Assembly: GCA_027317185.1 (NCBI GenBank)
Contig: DAHVFB010000018.1
Coordinates: forward strand, 1 to 41,144
Direction of reading: 5' to 3'
Length of the DNA stretch: 41,144 bases
Source: Deltaproteobacteria bacterium
GTDB lineage: Bacteria; Desulfobacterota; Binatia; Binatales; Binataceae
Each line of letters opens with the position of its first letter. The stretch's first letter is position 1. A program made the translations under genes and the position numbers. Under the pieces are notes generated by a model that was given only the letters and a program-made list of their open reading frames with translations, made no database searches and was not told the DNA's origin. Shown here piece after piece: positions 8,944 to 16,231 of this stretch.

Positions 8944-10166
8944 GAAATGTTGTCGCGGCGCTGGACGTCGGCACCAGCAAGGTCTGCGCCTTTATTGCCG
9001 AGGCGGGGGACGATTCGCATGCCCTGCTGGGTTATGGGTGCGAACCTTGCACCGGTTTGCGCAAGGGCGTGGTGGTCAATATCGAGGCCACGGTCGAGGC
9101 GATCCGCAAGGCTTTGGAAGAGGCGCAAAAATCGGCCGGCGTGAGGGTTGGTTCGGTGGTGGTGGGCGTCGCCGGTCCGCATATCCGCGGACTCAACAGT
9201 CATGGAATTGTCGCGGTGCGCGGCGGCGAGGTTAATCTGCGCGACCGCGAACGGGTGATCGATGCGGCGCAGGCGGTGGCGATCCCGGTCGATCGGCAGG
9301 TGTTGCACGTGTTGCCGCAACAGTTCGCGGTTGACGATCAGGAGGGCGTACGCGATCCGGTCGGCATGACCGGCGTACGGCTGGAAGCGCGGATTCATAT
9401 CGTCACCGCGGCGCAAAGCTATAGCCAGAACCTGGTGAAATGTTGCGAGCGCGCGGGCGCCACGCCGAGTGAAATCGTATTCGAGCCGCTGGCTGGCGCG
9501 GAAGCCGCGCTGTTCGCCGAGGAGCGTGAGCTGGGAGTGGCGCTGGTGGATATCGGCGCGGGCACCACCGACATCATTGTTTTCCATGGCGGCGCGGTCA
9601 TGCATACGGCGGTGCTACCGATTGGCGGAAATCACTTGACCAACGATGTCGCGGCGGGTTTGCGCACGCCGGTGACCGACGCCGAAAAGATTAAGAAGGA
9701 ACATGGGGTTGCGACCAACCTGGTGGTGGGCCGTGACGACATGGTCAAAGTGCCGGGCGTGGGCGGGCGGCCGCAGCGCATGATTCAGCGCCGGATTCTC
9801 GGCGAGATCATGGGTCCGCGGATGGAAGAGATATTCGCCCTGGTCCAGCGGGAACTGGCTCGTTCGGAAGTGGCTGACAACCTGGCTTCGGGCGTGGTGC
9901 TGGTCGGCGGTAGCGCGCTGCTGGAGGGCACCCAGGAATTGGCCGAGCGCATTTTCAATATGCCGGTGCGGCGCGGGCTGCCGAACGAGAAACGTCTAAC
10001 CGGGATGCCCGAAGATCTGATCAAGCCGATGTACACCACGGCGGCGGGGTTGGTGATGTATGGAGCCGGAAGTGCGTCGGGCGCCGGCCTCGGATCGTTG
10101 CGCAACGTCCGCCTGCTCGGGCGTTGGCGCAACGTGGTGAGCGAGTGGATGCGGGAATTCTTCTGA
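8940..10166 (+). CDS. ftsA: Cell division protein FtsA
   Basis: This actin-like ATPase tethers FtsZ to the inner membrane and recruits later division proteins. At 408 residues it is of normal length. The phosphate-1 motif ALDVGTSKVCAF is at the N-terminus, LVDIGAGTTDI is the phosphate-2 motif, and VVLVGGSALLEG is the adenosine motif. A 1C domain is present between them. The C-terminus ends in an amphipathic stretch, VVSEWMREFF, which matches the membrane-targeting helix of FtsA. The ATG overlaps the ftsQ-like stop by four bases. ftsZ follows after 60 bp, a gap large enough for its own strong ribosome binding site and perhaps a promoter. Confidence 0.97.
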   Translation: MRNVVAALDVGTSKVCAFIAEAGDDSHALLGYGCEPCTGLRKGVVVNIEATVEAIRKALEEAQKSAGVRVGSVVVGVAGPHIRGLNSHGIVAVRGGEVNLRDRERVIDAAQAVAIPVDRQVLHVLPQQFAVDDQEGVRDPVGMTGVRLEARIHIVTAAQSYSQNLVKCCERAGATPSEIVFEPLAGAEAALFAEERELGVALVDIGAGTTDIIVFHGGAVMHTAVLPIGGNHLTNDVAAGLRTPVTDAEKIKKEHGVATNLVVGRDDMVKVPGVGGRPQRMIQRRILGEIMGPRMEEIFALVQRELARSEVADNLASGVVLVGGSALLEGTQELAERIFNMPVRRGLPNEKRLTGMPEDLIKPMYTTAAGLVMYGAGSASGAGLGSLRNVRLLGRWRNVVSEWMREFF

Positions 10167-10226
10167 TTCGCCAAGGCGCGAACAGATCGAAATTTGTGAA
10201 TTCGCCTGGAGTGGCGGAGGAGGCTG

Positions 10227-11510
10227 ATGATGATCGAGTTGGTGGATAATCCAGATCCCGGGGCGCGTATAAAAGTTGTTGGCGCCGGCGGATGCGGCGG
10301 TAACGCGGTCAACCATATGATTGCAGGTGGACTGCGCAACGTTGAATTCATTGCGGTCAACACCGATGCGCAGGCTCTGCAGAACAACACCGCACCGATG
10401 CGGTTGCAGATCGGACAATCGATTACCCGCGGACGCGGCACCGGCGGCAATCCCGAAATCGGGCGCAAGGCGGCCCTCGAGGACGAGGATCGGTTGCGCG
10501 AGCTGCTGTCAGACGCCGAGATGGTATTCGTGACCGCCGGCATGGGCGGTGGCACCGGCACCGGGTCCGCGCCGGTGATCGCGCGGCTGGCGCGCGAGGC
10601 GGGTGCGCTGACGGTCGGCGTGGTGACCAAGCCGTTCCAGTTCGAGGGTCAGCGGCGAATGTCGCAGGCCGAAGAAGGATTGCGTGAACTGAAGCTCGCG
10701 GTCGACACCCTGATCTCAATCCCCAATCAGCGCCTGCTCTCGATCACCAGCCGCAACACTCCCCTGCGTGAATCCTTTCAGAAGGCCGACGATGTGCTGC
10801 TACAGGCGGTGCGCGGTATTTCAGAACTGGTCACGGTGCACGGGCTTATCAATCTCGATTTCGCCGACGTGCGCTCGATCATGGCCGAGATGGGCATGGC
10901 GATGATGGGAGCGGCCACCGCCAGCGGAGAGAATCGCGCGGTAGATGCCGCGCAGCGGGCGATTTCGAGTCCGTTGCTGGAAGACCTCTCGATCAAGGGT
11001 GCGCGTGGGCTGTTGATCAACATCACGGGCGGCACCGATATGTCGCTCTACGAGGTTAACGAAGCCGCCAGCCTGATCCATGAGGAAGCGCACGAAGACG
11101 CGAACATCATCTTCGGCGCGGTGATCGACGAAAAGATCGTGGACGAGTTGCGGGTAACGGTGATCGCGACCGGTTTCGGCGACCTGGAAAATCGTTACAG
11201 CGCCAAGTACTCGCCGTCGGGCGCGCCGATCACGAAACCGATCCAGGCGGCGGCCACCCGTCCGGTGGAATCGCCGGTCGCGCAACCTTCGCCGCATCCG
11301 GCCCCGCCGGCGCCGGCGCAGAGCAAGATGTTTCCCAACAAGCCGATTCGGCGGCTGGGGCTGATCGAGGACGACAGCCTCGACGTTCCCACTTTCAGGC
11401 GGCGGGCCGAGGAGGCAGGTTACAGCGGACCGACGAAATTCGGGCAGAACGATTCGGGAGATGACGACAAACTCGATATCCCGACCTTTCTGCGCAAAAA
11501 CGCTGACTGA
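10227..11510 (+). CDS. ftsZ: Cell division GTPase FtsZ
   Basis: This tubulin-like GTPase forms the cytoplasmic Z-ring. The 427-residue protein has the tubulin signature [11 protein letters not shown] at residues 107-117, the T7-loop NLDFADV with catalytic Asp, and a proline-rich linker after about residue 330. The start has GGAGGAGG just upstream. The C-terminus ends [12 protein letters not shown], the conserved C-terminal peptide that binds FtsA and other partners. A second, similar motif, LDVPTFRRR, lies at residues 385-393, 31 residues before the terminal one, so the tail has two candidate partner-binding peptides. This is the last dcw gene; no T-rich terminator follows directly. Confidence 0.98.
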   Translation: MMIELVDNPDPGARIKVVGAGGCGGNAVNHMIAGGLRNVEFIAVNTDAQALQNNTAPMRLQIGQSITRGRGTGGNPEIGRKAALEDEDRLRELLSDAEMVFVTAGMGGGTGTGSAPVIARLAREAGALTVGVVTKPFQFEGQRRMSQAEEGLRELKLAVDTLISIPNQRLLSITSRNTPLRESFQKADDVLLQAVRGISELVTVHGLINLDFADVRSIMAEMGMAMMGAATASGENRAVDAAQRAISSPLLEDLSIKGARGLLINITGGTDMSLYEVNEAASLIHEEAHEDANIIFGAVIDEKIVDELRVTVIATGFGDLENRYSAKYSPSGAPITKPIQAAATRPVESPVAQPSPHPAPPAPAQSKMFPNKPIRRLGLIEDDSLDVPTFRRRAEEAGYSGPTKFGQNDSGDDDKLDIPTFLRKNAD

Positions 11511-11726
11511 GGCGGCCGGAAATCGAGTTTGCCCATGCGTTGGATTTTCGATGTCACCTGGTTGACCGGAGGTGTACGGAAACCGGACTTCCATTCCTGG
11601 CTTCTCCGATTTAATTACTGAAAAGCCCGGAAAAGGGGGGTCCGGGATGGATCACAGTGCACAGACCAGGTTTGTTCCTCTTAATTGACCTGCGATCCTT
11701 GATAAATTGACGGCAGCTTTTCGATT

Positions 11727-12197
11727 ATGCCCAGAGCCAACCCAGGACCTTTCGAGCCAATCGTTTATCTTATCCAGTCGCCGGTCTTTTACCGCGTTGT
11801 GGGATTAGGAGGGTTCGCGCTATTCACGATCGTGGCGTTGGCGATCGCCGCAGCTCATGGATTCGGTTATCTGCTGGCCGGGCTGATCCTGTTCGCGGCG
11901 AATTGGTACGATATGAGTTACAGCATCTGCCGGCGTTGCCGCTTTTACGGCACCTGGCATTGCGCCGGGCAGGGGATGCTGGTGGCGCGGATGTTTTCGC
12001 CCCTGAACGACGCCATCGGCGAATGGCGGATGCGCCTGCATTTTCTGTTGACAGCCATAGTCCTGGTTTATGGCCTGTACTGGGTGTGGCATTTCCCCGC
12101 GCTGGGAATTCTGTTCACGCTGTGGTTGCCAATCGCGGGACTTAGCGCGACCAGTCCGGGTGGTTTCTCATGGCGCGCCCGCCCGGCGGTCGGTTAG
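11727..12197 (+). CDS. Small membrane protein with a Cys motif, unknown function
   Basis: This 156-residue protein has about four hydrophobic segments in two pairs, roughly residues 19-55 and 105-145. Between the pairs is a loop with CRRC followed by RFYGTWHC, that is, three cysteines and a histidine near each other in a pattern that could bind metal. I do not recognise the family. The plus-strand reading frame has the same third-position GC bias as neighbouring real genes, and its membrane topology is regular, so it is probably coding. It lies 216 bp after ftsZ and may not belong to the dcw operon. The ATG at 11727 has no strong ribosome binding site. Confidence 0.6.
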   Translation: MPRANPGPFEPIVYLIQSPVFYRVVGLGGFALFTIVALAIAAAHGFGYLLAGLILFAANWYDMSYSICRRCRFYGTWHCAGQGMLVARMFSPLNDAIGEWRMRLHFLLTAIVLVYGLYWVWHFPALGILFTLWLPIAGLSATSPGGFSWRARPAVG

Positions 12198-12251
12198 GAA
12201 TCTGCACAAACAGTGCTGCTCCGGCGCTAGCGGCCGACATCCAGATCGCCG

Positions 12252-12794
12252 CTATCTACTTCCATTCCGAAGGAGGGTATCAAGCAAGTTGCGGGTGTCG
12301 GTCGCGGGGTCAAGGTTGAAGGCAAACGTGCTGCGGTCGCTGGCGTAAGAAAGCTTGTTGGCCAATTGCTTTGATAGCCCGATCAGACATTCGATATCGT
12401 TTGGTGAAACCTCAGCTTGGGAGAACTTTGCTTTGAAGTCTATCTCCGATAAATGAGCATACACTTCGTTACGAAGAATCGTGATTTTCTTGCGCCAAAT
12501 GTTATTTGCCTCATCAAGTATCGGTTGGAGTTCACGGCGCAATTTATCATCGCGTGTAACCTGGACCAGACGGCTTAGGCTAATACTGTCGTGGCGCGTC
12601 TCGTAGAGAGAGTAAAGAGTGATGATCGTGGCGGAGAAATGTGCCGGAATGCAGGTAAAGAAGAAGGAGTTGTACTTTCGCAGAACTTCAAGGTACTTCG
12701 CCCGGTCGTTCGGTTCCGTGTATATCCGCCAGATACGGTAATTCATGGACGCGAAAGTGATTCGATCGGATACTTGTTTGAGTTGGTCCTTCAT
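12252..12794 (-). CDS. HEPN/AbiU2-like protein
   Basis: This is a helical protein of 180 residues with no membrane segment. It carries RNEVYAH (R108 to H114), an R-x5-H pattern within the R-x4-6-H motif of HEPN-fold RNases. The preceding region (NSFFFTCIPAHFSATIITLYSL) and the overall size resemble the AbiU2 family of abortive-infection-related proteins. The start is the ATG at 12794, with GAGGGGG six bases upstream; a frame extending to 12863 would overlap the previous gene. The gene lies 44 bp after the HELIE-motif gene on the same strand and is visibly richer in A and T than its neighbours, a possible sign of transfer. The HEPN assignment is moderate; a defence or toxin role is inference. 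Confidence 0.7.
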   Translation of the reverse strand: MKDQLKQVSDRITFASMNYRIWRIYTEPNDRAKYLEVLRKYNSFFFTCIPAHFSATIITLYSLYETRHDSISLSRLVQVTRDDKLRRELQPILDEANNIWRKKITILRNEVYAHLSEIDFKAKFSQAEVSPNDIECLIGLSKQLANKLSYASDRSTFAFNLDPATDTRNLLDTLLRNGSR

Positions 12795-12838
12795 GTTTGC
12801 CCCCTCGTCTATAATCGCGTTCATTCTGAACATTAAAT

Positions 12839-13231
12839 TTACCTGCCCAGATAATGCTCCCAATTGACGCCCAGTTGGTCGGCCAGCGCCAGTTCTACCG
12901 CCTCGGCCGCGACGTGTTGGTGATGATAAGGAGCGGCCGGGTCGTCTCCAGGCTCGGTCTCTTGCTGATGACGCATGTCAAACGCGTCGACGGTCGCACC
13001 CGTGATTCCCGCGCTACGGCATAGCAGGGCCTCGATCAGTTCATGGACAAACAGCAGCATCGCGTACCGCGGATCTTCCTCGTCCACTTCGCGACTTACT
13101 CGAATTTCCAAAGCGTCGTCATTCCATAGCCAGTCGCCCTCGGTGTCATAGCGCTGCTCCTCCTGCGGCAGTATGCGAAGTCGCACCACGAGATCATGTG
13201 GCACCCTTTGAAAGAGACCCGGGTTGTCCAT
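12839..13231 (-). CDS. Conserved small HELIE-motif protein, unknown function
   Basis: This is a 130-residue soluble protein. It contains VHELIEALLC (H63, E64, E67), then VDAFD, EPGDDP and an HHQH cluster at about 103-106. Such an arrangement could hold a metal ion. The pattern HELIEALLC, GIT, VDAFD and GDDPxAPYH resembles conserved hypothetical proteins I associate with phages and mobile regions, but I cannot name a family. The start is the ATG at 13231, with GAGGGG five bases upstream. Both this gene and the next (HEPN-like) use a GAGGGG-type ribosome binding site and share a strand, so they are probably co-transcribed. Enzymatic activity is not shown. Confidence 0.65.
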   Translation of the reverse strand: MDNPGLFQRVPHDLVVRLRILPQEEQRYDTEGDWLWNDDALEIRVSREVDEEDPRYAMLLFVHELIEALLCRSAGITGATVDAFDMRHQQETEPGDDPAAPYHHQHVAAEAVELALADQLGVNWEHYLGR

Positions 13232-13295
13232 GCAGTCCCCTCGTAACGAGCCGAGATTGGTATTTGTGGAACCGGCGCGTGCGGAAAAGAATGGA

Positions 13296-13610
13296 TCACT
13301 CATCGCCGCCGTTGTCCCCACCGAATGCCGGCGCCCTTAAAGCTGAGGGGGTTGTCGGATTAATGAACGACGGAGGCTCACCGGGCGTGATCACGGTGTA
13401 CCCGCCATTGAAGTTGCGATTGATAAACGTGGGCGGTGCGCCCGGAGTAATTGCCGTATAGCCGCCGTTGTAATTCGGGTTCACAAAAGTCGGCGGGCCG
13501 CCTGGCGTGATAACTGTATAACCGGTGCCACGTCCGAGGTATTGGGCGCGAGCCAATGCCGGCGCCGCCAGAATCATCACCGTAGCAAACATCAGCCGAG
13601 CACTTTTCAT
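13296..13610 (-). CDS. Secreted protein with three 20-residue repeats
   Basis: This is a 104-residue exported protein. It has an N-terminal signal peptide with a hydrophobic core and a probable cleavage site after ALARA (residue 22). The mature part is almost entirely repeats of the pattern YT(V/A)ITPGxPP(T/S)F(V/I)N, with a period of exactly 20 residues starting at 31, 51 and 71, joined by Asn/Gly-rich spacers. The tail is Gly/Asp-rich. The ATG at 13610 has a perfect AGGAGG five bases upstream. The gene is 64 bp upstream of the HELIE-motif gene on the same strand. No function is recognised; the repeat could form a beta-rich or extended fibre, but that is a guess. Confidence 0.7.
   Translation of the reverse strand: MKSARLMFATVMILAAPALARAQYLGRGTGYTVITPGGPPTFVNPNYNGGYTAITPGAPPTFINRNFNGGYTVITPGEPPSFINPTTPSALRAPAFGGDNGGDE
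13359..13520 (-). repeat. Three-unit 60-bp coding tandem repeat
   Basis: These bases encode the three ITPGxPP repeats of the secreted protein. The first two units are a full 60 bp each (13461-13520 and 13401-13460) and the third is partial. The units differ mainly at third codon positions while the protein pattern is kept, which points to old duplication with selection on the protein. Confidence 0.75.
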
Positions 13611-13640
13611 GTAAGCCTCCTCGCTTGAGGTCAACGTATC

Positions 13641-13664
13641 CATTCTTACTTTTTGGCAAGAATG
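13641..13664. promoter_or_regulatory. Inverted repeat between divergent genes
   Basis: CATTCTT at 13641-13647 is mirrored exactly by AAGAATG at 13658-13664, with a 10-base spacer. It lies 31 bp upstream of the start of the minus-strand repeat-protein gene and 86 bp upstream of the plus-strand zinc-finger gene. This position suits an operator for a regulator. No clear promoter boxes could be fixed, and a chance dyad is possible. Confidence 0.3.
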
Positions 13665-13749
13665 AATCCGTTAATAACTATGGCCAGATAAAATTCATCT
13701 TGTAATAGGATTTGTCACCCGCAAGAGCGTTTGATACCACTTGGCGCAT

Positions 13750-14445
13750 ATGAGCGCTTCACGAAAGCTGACGAACGCGAATGACGCCGCCATCGTTGAG
13801 CGGCCCGAGCCCATGGGGAAGCAGCGGATACTTGCCTGGCTCGTGGACTTCTCGCGCATCGCCGCCGCTTCACTAACGAAAGGACGCCCCGGTGATCTTC
13901 CCAATTTGATTTATGAGCTACGGCAATGGCTCGACCTTGAGCCCGACGAACCGCTCAACAAAGCAGTCCGCGACTTGGAGAAGGCACCTGCCCGGCTTCA
14001 AGCCATCGTCGATAGGGTCGCTGAGTTGCTTGGGGCAGTTGCGGATCGGAAACGTTTTCGGATGGATTATTCGGGCGGCGGCGTCATCCTCGATGCAGGG
14101 AAACTGGGTTCCGATGGAGGGAGAGCGCTAAGCTATCGCGATGCCAATCTGGAAGACGCTGTTTTGCGGGTTGCGCTGGACGATCTCTATGAAGACATCG
14201 GCGCCGCGCTCAGAATCCAGCGTTGCGAAGAACTCGAATGTGCAAGAATTTTTCTGGCGGAACAAAAGCACCAGAAATATTGCAGCCACCGTTGTGCCAA
14301 CAAGACTGCAAGTCGCGCCTACCGACTGACGCATGGAAAGGAACGCGCCGAGCGTGAGCGGGACAGGTATGAACGTAAGGTAAAAGCGCGCACCGCCTCC
14401 AAGGTTAAAGTAGGGCGGCGGGTCACCTCGAAGGCGGATTCTTGA
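13750..14445 (+). CDS. CGNR-like zinc-finger protein
   Basis: This is a 231-residue soluble protein. The C-terminal part has a four-cysteine cluster: C159 and C164, then C178 and C182 in KYCSHRCANK. It is followed by a long basic stretch of Arg and Lys. The spacing and the aromatic and basic residues resemble the CGNR zinc finger, where the last cysteine is usually followed by GNR; here the sequence is CANK. Proteins with this finger are usually taken as DNA-binding regulators. The N-terminal two thirds are helical and not recognised. The ATG at 13750 is preferred over the TTG at 13741; neither has a strong ribosome binding site. It is transcribed divergently from the repeat-protein gene and could regulate it, which is inference. 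Confidence 0.6.
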   Translation: MSASRKLTNANDAAIVERPEPMGKQRILAWLVDFSRIAAASLTKGRPGDLPNLIYELRQWLDLEPDEPLNKAVRDLEKAPARLQAIVDRVAELLGAVADRKRFRMDYSGGGVILDAGKLGSDGGRALSYRDANLEDAVLRVALDDLYEDIGAALRIQRCEELECARIFLAEQKHQKYCSHRCANKTASRAYRLTHGKERAERERDRYERKVKARTASKVKVGRRVTSKADS

Positions 14446-14501
14446 ATACTACATCAGCGTATTGGTTCGCTGGCCGATGAGTTGGCGCTGTACGGGAACT
14501 T

Positions 14502-16157
14502 TTATGCGGGGCGGACCAGTTGGTGCTCGAACTCGCGCGCCACGGTCCTGATCGTGTCCGCTTCCGACGCACTCTTGTCGTCGCGGAGGCGGAGGATCCG
14601 CGCGAACCTCAGCGCCATCCCGTCTGCATACTGCGGGCTGCGCTGGACGTCGCTGTAGGCCACTTCGACCACCAGTTCAGGCCGCACGGTGACGATGCCG
14701 TGCTCCTCGCTGGTTTTTAGTATCTGCAAGCGGTCGGTCAGATCGCGAAATTGATCGTCGGTCAGGCCCTTGAAGGTCTTGCCCACTTCGGCGAAACGTC
14801 CATCGCGATCGTCGCGCGCCGCCAGATGATAATTCGACAACCATCCGTGCCGCCGTCCATAGCCCCATTCAGCGGCGACAATCACCAGGTCCAGCGTTTT
14901 CGCCCGTTTGATTTTGAGCCATCCGCGTCCGCGCACGCCGGGCGTGTAAGCGCTGTCGAGCGACTTCGCCATCACCCCTTCATGTCCGGCATTGATCGCA
15001 TCCTCGAAGAACCGCTCGCCCTGATGCAACGTGTTTGGAATCAGGCTGCCCACCAGTTGCAGGCCGTTGTGAGCCGCAAGTTCCGCCAGTGTGCCGTGAC
15101 GTTGCGCGTAGGGCCGATCGATCAACATTTCGCCGTCGATCCCGATAATATCGAATAGAAACAGCTTGATCGGCTGCTCGATGGCGAGGCGCTCGACCTC
15201 GCGAATCCGCCGAAAGCGCCGCATCAGTTCCTGGAAGGCGAGCGGAGAACCGGCGGAATCGACCGCGATCACCTCGCCGTCAAAAATCGCCGCCCGTTCG
15301 CAAAGGGGGGCGGTAAGCGCCACGATTTCAGGCAGGCTGGGCGTGATCTCGTTGAGTTGCCGCGAAAAAACGCGCACGCCGTCGCGAGTGCAATGAATCT
15401 GCACGCGGGCGCCGTCGAGCTTATGTTCCAGCGCGATCCGAGGCCCAATCATGTCGAATGCGACGGCGACATTTTGCGCCGGATACGCGAGCATCGGTTT
15501 GAGCGGACGCACGATCGTCCGATCCTGTCTGGGCGCGGGCACCGAACCGCCGCGCAGGATACGCACGACTCTTCCCGGATCGCCATCGAGCATGTGCAAA
15601 CGGCGCACTTCCGCCACCGGCCGCGAAGCCATCTTTGCGATTGCTTCGAGCAGCATTCCCTCACTGACGCCGTGACGCATCTCACGGATCAGAATCTTTG
15701 CGATATATTTAGCTTCGAGCGAGGTCGTGACGGCGAGCAGATCGCGCAGTTCCGCGAGCTTGCGCGGCCGCGAACCGCGTCCTTCGATCGCCGCAATTTC
15801 AGCGAAGCAATGCTCCACCTGTGCGATCGTGAGGGTTGCCGCAGGCTCGCTTTCGCGCTGGCGCATCACGATTTCGATCGCTTCGCCAAAATCGGTGGCG
15901 GCGGCGAAAATCTCTTCGCCCTGGTCGATCGTATCGGTCATCTCGGCGGCGATTTTCCAGACTGCGCGTCCGCTGAGGTTGAGCTTGCTTTCCTCGCCTT
16001 GCGCGGTTGCGCGCCCGATCATGAAGCGCGCCGCAATTTCCGCTTCGTCGAGGCTCAGGCTGGCAAGGAATTCGCCCGCCAGTTCCGCCATCTGAAGCCG
16101 GCTCTGGGTCTGGCTGAGCGCCTGGCACAGTTCAGCGAATGCGAGGAATGACGCCAT
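14502..16157 (-). CDS. lig: ATP-dependent DNA ligase (archaeal type)
   Basis: This 551-residue enzyme seals nicks in duplex DNA using ATP. The adenylated lysine is in EHKLDGAR (K246). The other nucleotidyltransferase motifs follow: FDGEVIA, LFLFDIIGIDGE, EGVMAKSL and GWLKIKR. An N-terminal helical DNA-binding domain of about 200 residues precedes them, and an OB-fold ends the protein. This order is that of archaeal and eukaryotic-type replicative ligases (LigB-like in bacteria), not LigD or the short LigC. The ATG at 16157 is chosen over the adjacent GTG at 16160. It stands alone with no Ku or primase gene beside it. The normal NAD-dependent LigA is expected elsewhere; this enzyme is probably accessory. 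Confidence 0.93.
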   Translation of the reverse strand: MASFLAFAELCQALSQTQSRLQMAELAGEFLASLSLDEAEIAARFMIGRATAQGEESKLNLSGRAVWKIAAEMTDTIDQGEEIFAAATDFGEAIEIVMRQRESEPAATLTIAQVEHCFAEIAAIEGRGSRPRKLAELRDLLAVTTSLEAKYIAKILIREMRHGVSEGMLLEAIAKMASRPVAEVRRLHMLDGDPGRVVRILRGGSVPAPRQDRTIVRPLKPMLAYPAQNVAVAFDMIGPRIALEHKLDGARVQIHCTRDGVRVFSRQLNEITPSLPEIVALTAPLCERAAIFDGEVIAVDSAGSPLAFQELMRRFRRIREVERLAIEQPIKLFLFDIIGIDGEMLIDRPYAQRHGTLAELAAHNGLQLVGSLIPNTLHQGERFFEDAINAGHEGVMAKSLDSAYTPGVRGRGWLKIKRAKTLDLVIVAAEWGYGRRHGWLSNYHLAARDDRDGRFAEVGKTFKGLTDDQFRDLTDRLQILKTSEEHGIVTVRPELVVEVAYSDVQRSPQYADGMALRFARILRLRDDKSASEADTIRTVAREFEHQLVRPA

Positions 16158-16231
16158 CACCGATGATTAAGTCGGCTGTGGGCGGCGGGTGCAATAGCGG
16201 GGGGGAAACAGGATTTTCCGGCGAGGCGGGG

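Noticed and set aside
11626-11646. CCCGGA/TCCGGG hairpin after ftsZ as a terminator
   Set aside because: Only a 6-bp stem with a G-rich loop and no T run after it; not convincing.
12591-12836. Plus-strand 81-residue frame opposite the HEPN-like gene
   Set aside because: No ribosome binding site or motif; the minus-strand gene has both.
13341-13520. Regular 60-bp repeats considered as a CRISPR-like array
   Set aside because: Repeats are adjacent without spacers, drift at third codon positions and encode a signal-peptide protein; no cas gene nearby.
15357-16151. Plus-strand 264-residue frame opposite the DNA ligase
   Set aside because: Antisense to the ligase catalytic motifs; His/Arg-rich shadow.
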